A DNA stretch of 5,918 nucleotides, from NCBI GenBank assembly GCA_937967725.1, contig CALBSY010000249.1, positions 1 to 5,918 of the forward strand, in the 5' to 3' direction. The translations under genes were made by a program, and so were the position numbers. Source of the stretch: an uncultured Alphaproteobacteria bacterium. Its GTDB lineage: Bacteria > Pseudomonadota > Alphaproteobacteria > Caulobacterales > Aquidulcibacteraceae. Of the stretch, positions 4,840-5,918 are shown in pieces (position 1 is the stretch's first letter; each line of letters opens with the position of its first letter). The notes beneath the pieces were generated by a model, which ran no database searches, was not told the origin of the DNA, and saw only the letters and a list, made by a program, of their open reading frames with translations.

Positions 4840-5814
4840 ATGGACTGGGCGCTGCTTTCGCTTTTTGGCGCGCTCGCGCTTTTTTGGTTCAGCACGCGGC
4901 AATTTCAGACTTGGATGCGACTCGCGATTTGGCTCGGCGGGATTGCGTTATTGAGCTGGACCGCGTTCGGCATCGCACCGAAGGACCGGTTCAGCATCGT
5001 TGGAGCGTTCGAAGGCGCGCTTCGGCACGGTCAAGAGGCGCCGCTCATACAGTCTCTGGCGTCTAATGCCGGGACGGTCGCTCCTTTCATTGCTCAGCTG
5101 TTGGATTTTCTCGTCATTGGAGCCTGCGTGCTGGCGGCCTTAGCCTTGTTGACCCTCACTCCTGGCGAAAAACTAGAGCGCGCGGTTCGGCCGATCATTC
5201 TGGCCGCCCTGGGCTTCCTATCGGGGAGTGTTGCCGCACTCGGCCTGGTTGCCATCGGCTTCGGTGGGTACATCAAACCCCGTTCCTATTTTGCCGATGC
5301 ATCTATGATTGAGGTCATCGATGGCGACTCCATTCGAATTGGCGAGTACCTCCTGCGTCTTGATGGCGCGGATGCTCCCGAACACAATCAGACCTGCCGG
5401 GGCTTGGAAGGGGTCTGCGGCGACGCCGCCCGCTCGCACCTAGCGGCCCTACTCCGGCAAGGTGTGGCTCGATGCCAACAAACGCTAACGGAACAGCATG
5501 AGCATCCGCGCGACACGTTTGGGCGTCCACTTGTCGAGTGTTGGATATCAGCCACGAACGGCGAGGCATTCGACCTTGCGGAGCGCATGATTGGTGACGG
5601 CTACGCCGTGGCATCGGGCGCCACTGGCCGTCGTTACCGCGACGCCGAAGGGCTGGCGCGGGCCGAACGTCGCGGTCTGATGGGAGGCTGTTCGGTTACT
5701 CCGGAGGTCTGGCGATCGCGAGATCGCACTGTGCGCCACGCTTTTGAGAACGGAGAAGCTATCGACCCAGAGCATACGATGGGTCATTGCGACGCGCCAC
5801 ACGCCTCGCCATGA
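4840..5814 (+). CDS. Membrane protein with C-terminal SNase-like nuclease domain
   Basis: From the ATG at 4840 the protein has 324 residues. It has four predicted membrane helices (about 2-18, 25-44, 82-105, 118-143), then a staphylococcal-nuclease-like (TNase, PF00565-type) domain at about 155-290. The motifs VIDGDSIRI, LRLDGADAPEH and DTFGRPLVECW supply counterparts of the S. aureus catalytic residues: D163, R173, D178, E181 and R229. Thr41 of the S. aureus enzyme is replaced by Ala179. YRDAEGLARAERRGLMGG and PEVWR close the domain. Basic residues in the first and third loops place those loops in the cytoplasm, so the nuclease domain probably faces the periplasm; its six Cys (186, 193, 212, 234, 284, 317) would suit disulfides. 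A GTG at 4834 is an alternative start. Codons look less C/G-ending than in gap, and hairpin repeats flank the gene, which may point to acquisition. Confidence 0.9.
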   Translation: MDWALLSLFGALALFWFSTRQFQTWMRLAIWLGGIALLSWTAFGIAPKDRFSIVGAFEGALRHGQEAPLIQSLASNAGTVAPFIAQLLDFLVIGACVLAALALLTLTPGEKLERAVRPIILAALGFLSGSVAALGLVAIGFGGYIKPRSYFADASMIEVIDGDSIRIGEYLLRLDGADAPEHNQTCRGLEGVCGDAARSHLAALLRQGVARCQQTLTEQHEHPRDTFGRPLVECWISATNGEAFDLAERMIGDGYAVASGATGRRYRDAEGLARAERRGLMGGCSVTPEVWRSRDRTVRHAFENGEAIDPEHTMGHCDAPHASP

Positions 5815-5824
5815 CACATAACCG

Positions 5825-5863
5825 CCCCCTCACCCTGCCCTCCCCCTCTCCCGGGGGAGAGGG
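5825..5863 (-). repeat. C/G-rich hairpin repeat, copy 2, inverted relative to copy 1
   Basis: On the - strand this 39-nt unit reads CCCTCTCCCCCGGGAGAGGG, then GGAGGGCAGGGTGAGGGGG, nearly identical to copy 1. AGGGTGAGGGGG is shared exactly (12 nt). On the + strand CCCTCTCC (5844-5851) and GGAGAGGG (5856-5863) form a stem with a 4-nt loop. It begins 10 nt after the nuclease gene stop and may act as a terminator or mRNA-stabilising hairpin. Confidence 0.8.
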
Positions 5864-5878
5864 TACCCGGAGAGCATG

Positions 5879-5918
5879 ATGCGCCTGCCCACGTTCACGC
5901 GCAGCGCTCAGGCGCAGG
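5879..5918 (+). CDS. Possible start of a further gene (partial)
   Basis: Two consecutive ATG codons (5876 and 5879) open a frame reading MRLPTFTRSAQAQ from the second, with no stop before the window ends. GGAG (5869-5872) lies 6 nt before the second ATG, a good distance. Only 13 residues are visible, so no function can be given; a chance frame cannot be excluded. Confidence 0.35.
   Translation, partial: MRLPTFTRSAQAQ

Noticed and set aside
4795..5863. Flanking repeats as terminal inverted repeats of a transposon
   Set aside because: The repeats are hairpin-forming REP-like units. No transposase and no target-site duplication were seen, and the enclosed gene is a nuclease-like membrane protein.
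5879..5918. Start of pgk downstream of gap
   Set aside because: The visible residues MRLPTFTRSAQAQ do not resemble the conserved phosphoglycerate kinase N-terminus.

Overview
The window looks like a GC-rich chromosomal segment from an alphaproteobacterium, most likely near the Caulobacterales/Hyphomonadaceae. The evidence is the cluster zauP-like/zapA/6S RNA/5-FCL/yebC running opposite to a type I GAPDH gene. Several promoters also fit the Caulobacter housekeeping pattern (TTGacgS, 10-14 nt, GCTANAWC). I assigned everything by reading the translation and sequence; no database search was run.

Left edge (1-650, + strand): the 3' end of an Arg-rich, probably secreted helical protein, then a strong inverted-repeat terminator, then a predicted 64-residue single-pass membrane protein. 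The small gene's stop codon shares a CTAG palindrome with the stop of yebC coming from the other strand.

Middle (643-3649, all - strand, read right to left): a short ZauP-like protein is translationally coupled to zapA (Z-ring regulation). The 6S RNA gene ssrS follows, with a promoter whose -35 overlaps the zapA stop codon. Next come 5-formyltetrahydrofolate cyclo-ligase, a lipoprotein made of two copies of an unrecognised Cys-paired domain, and the YebC/TACO1-type translation factor behind its own promoter. The zapA-ssrS-5-FCL order is a classic conserved arrangement in proteobacteria. The lipoprotein is the unusual member.

Right part (3650-5918, + strand): a 128-nt divergent control region, then gap (GAPDH). 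After it comes a gene for an unusual protein with four predicted membrane helices and a C-terminal staphylococcal-nuclease-like domain whose catalytic residues are all present. That gene is bracketed by two near-identical C/G-rich hairpin repeats in opposite orientation. The left copy probably also supplies its ribosome binding site. A possible further gene starts just before the right edge.

No tRNA, rRNA, CRISPR array, transposase or phage gene is visible. The best candidates for something undescribed are the repeat-flanked membrane nuclease and the duplicated-domain lipoprotein. The compact 6S RNA/zapA/5-FCL overlap architecture is the best regulatory observation.
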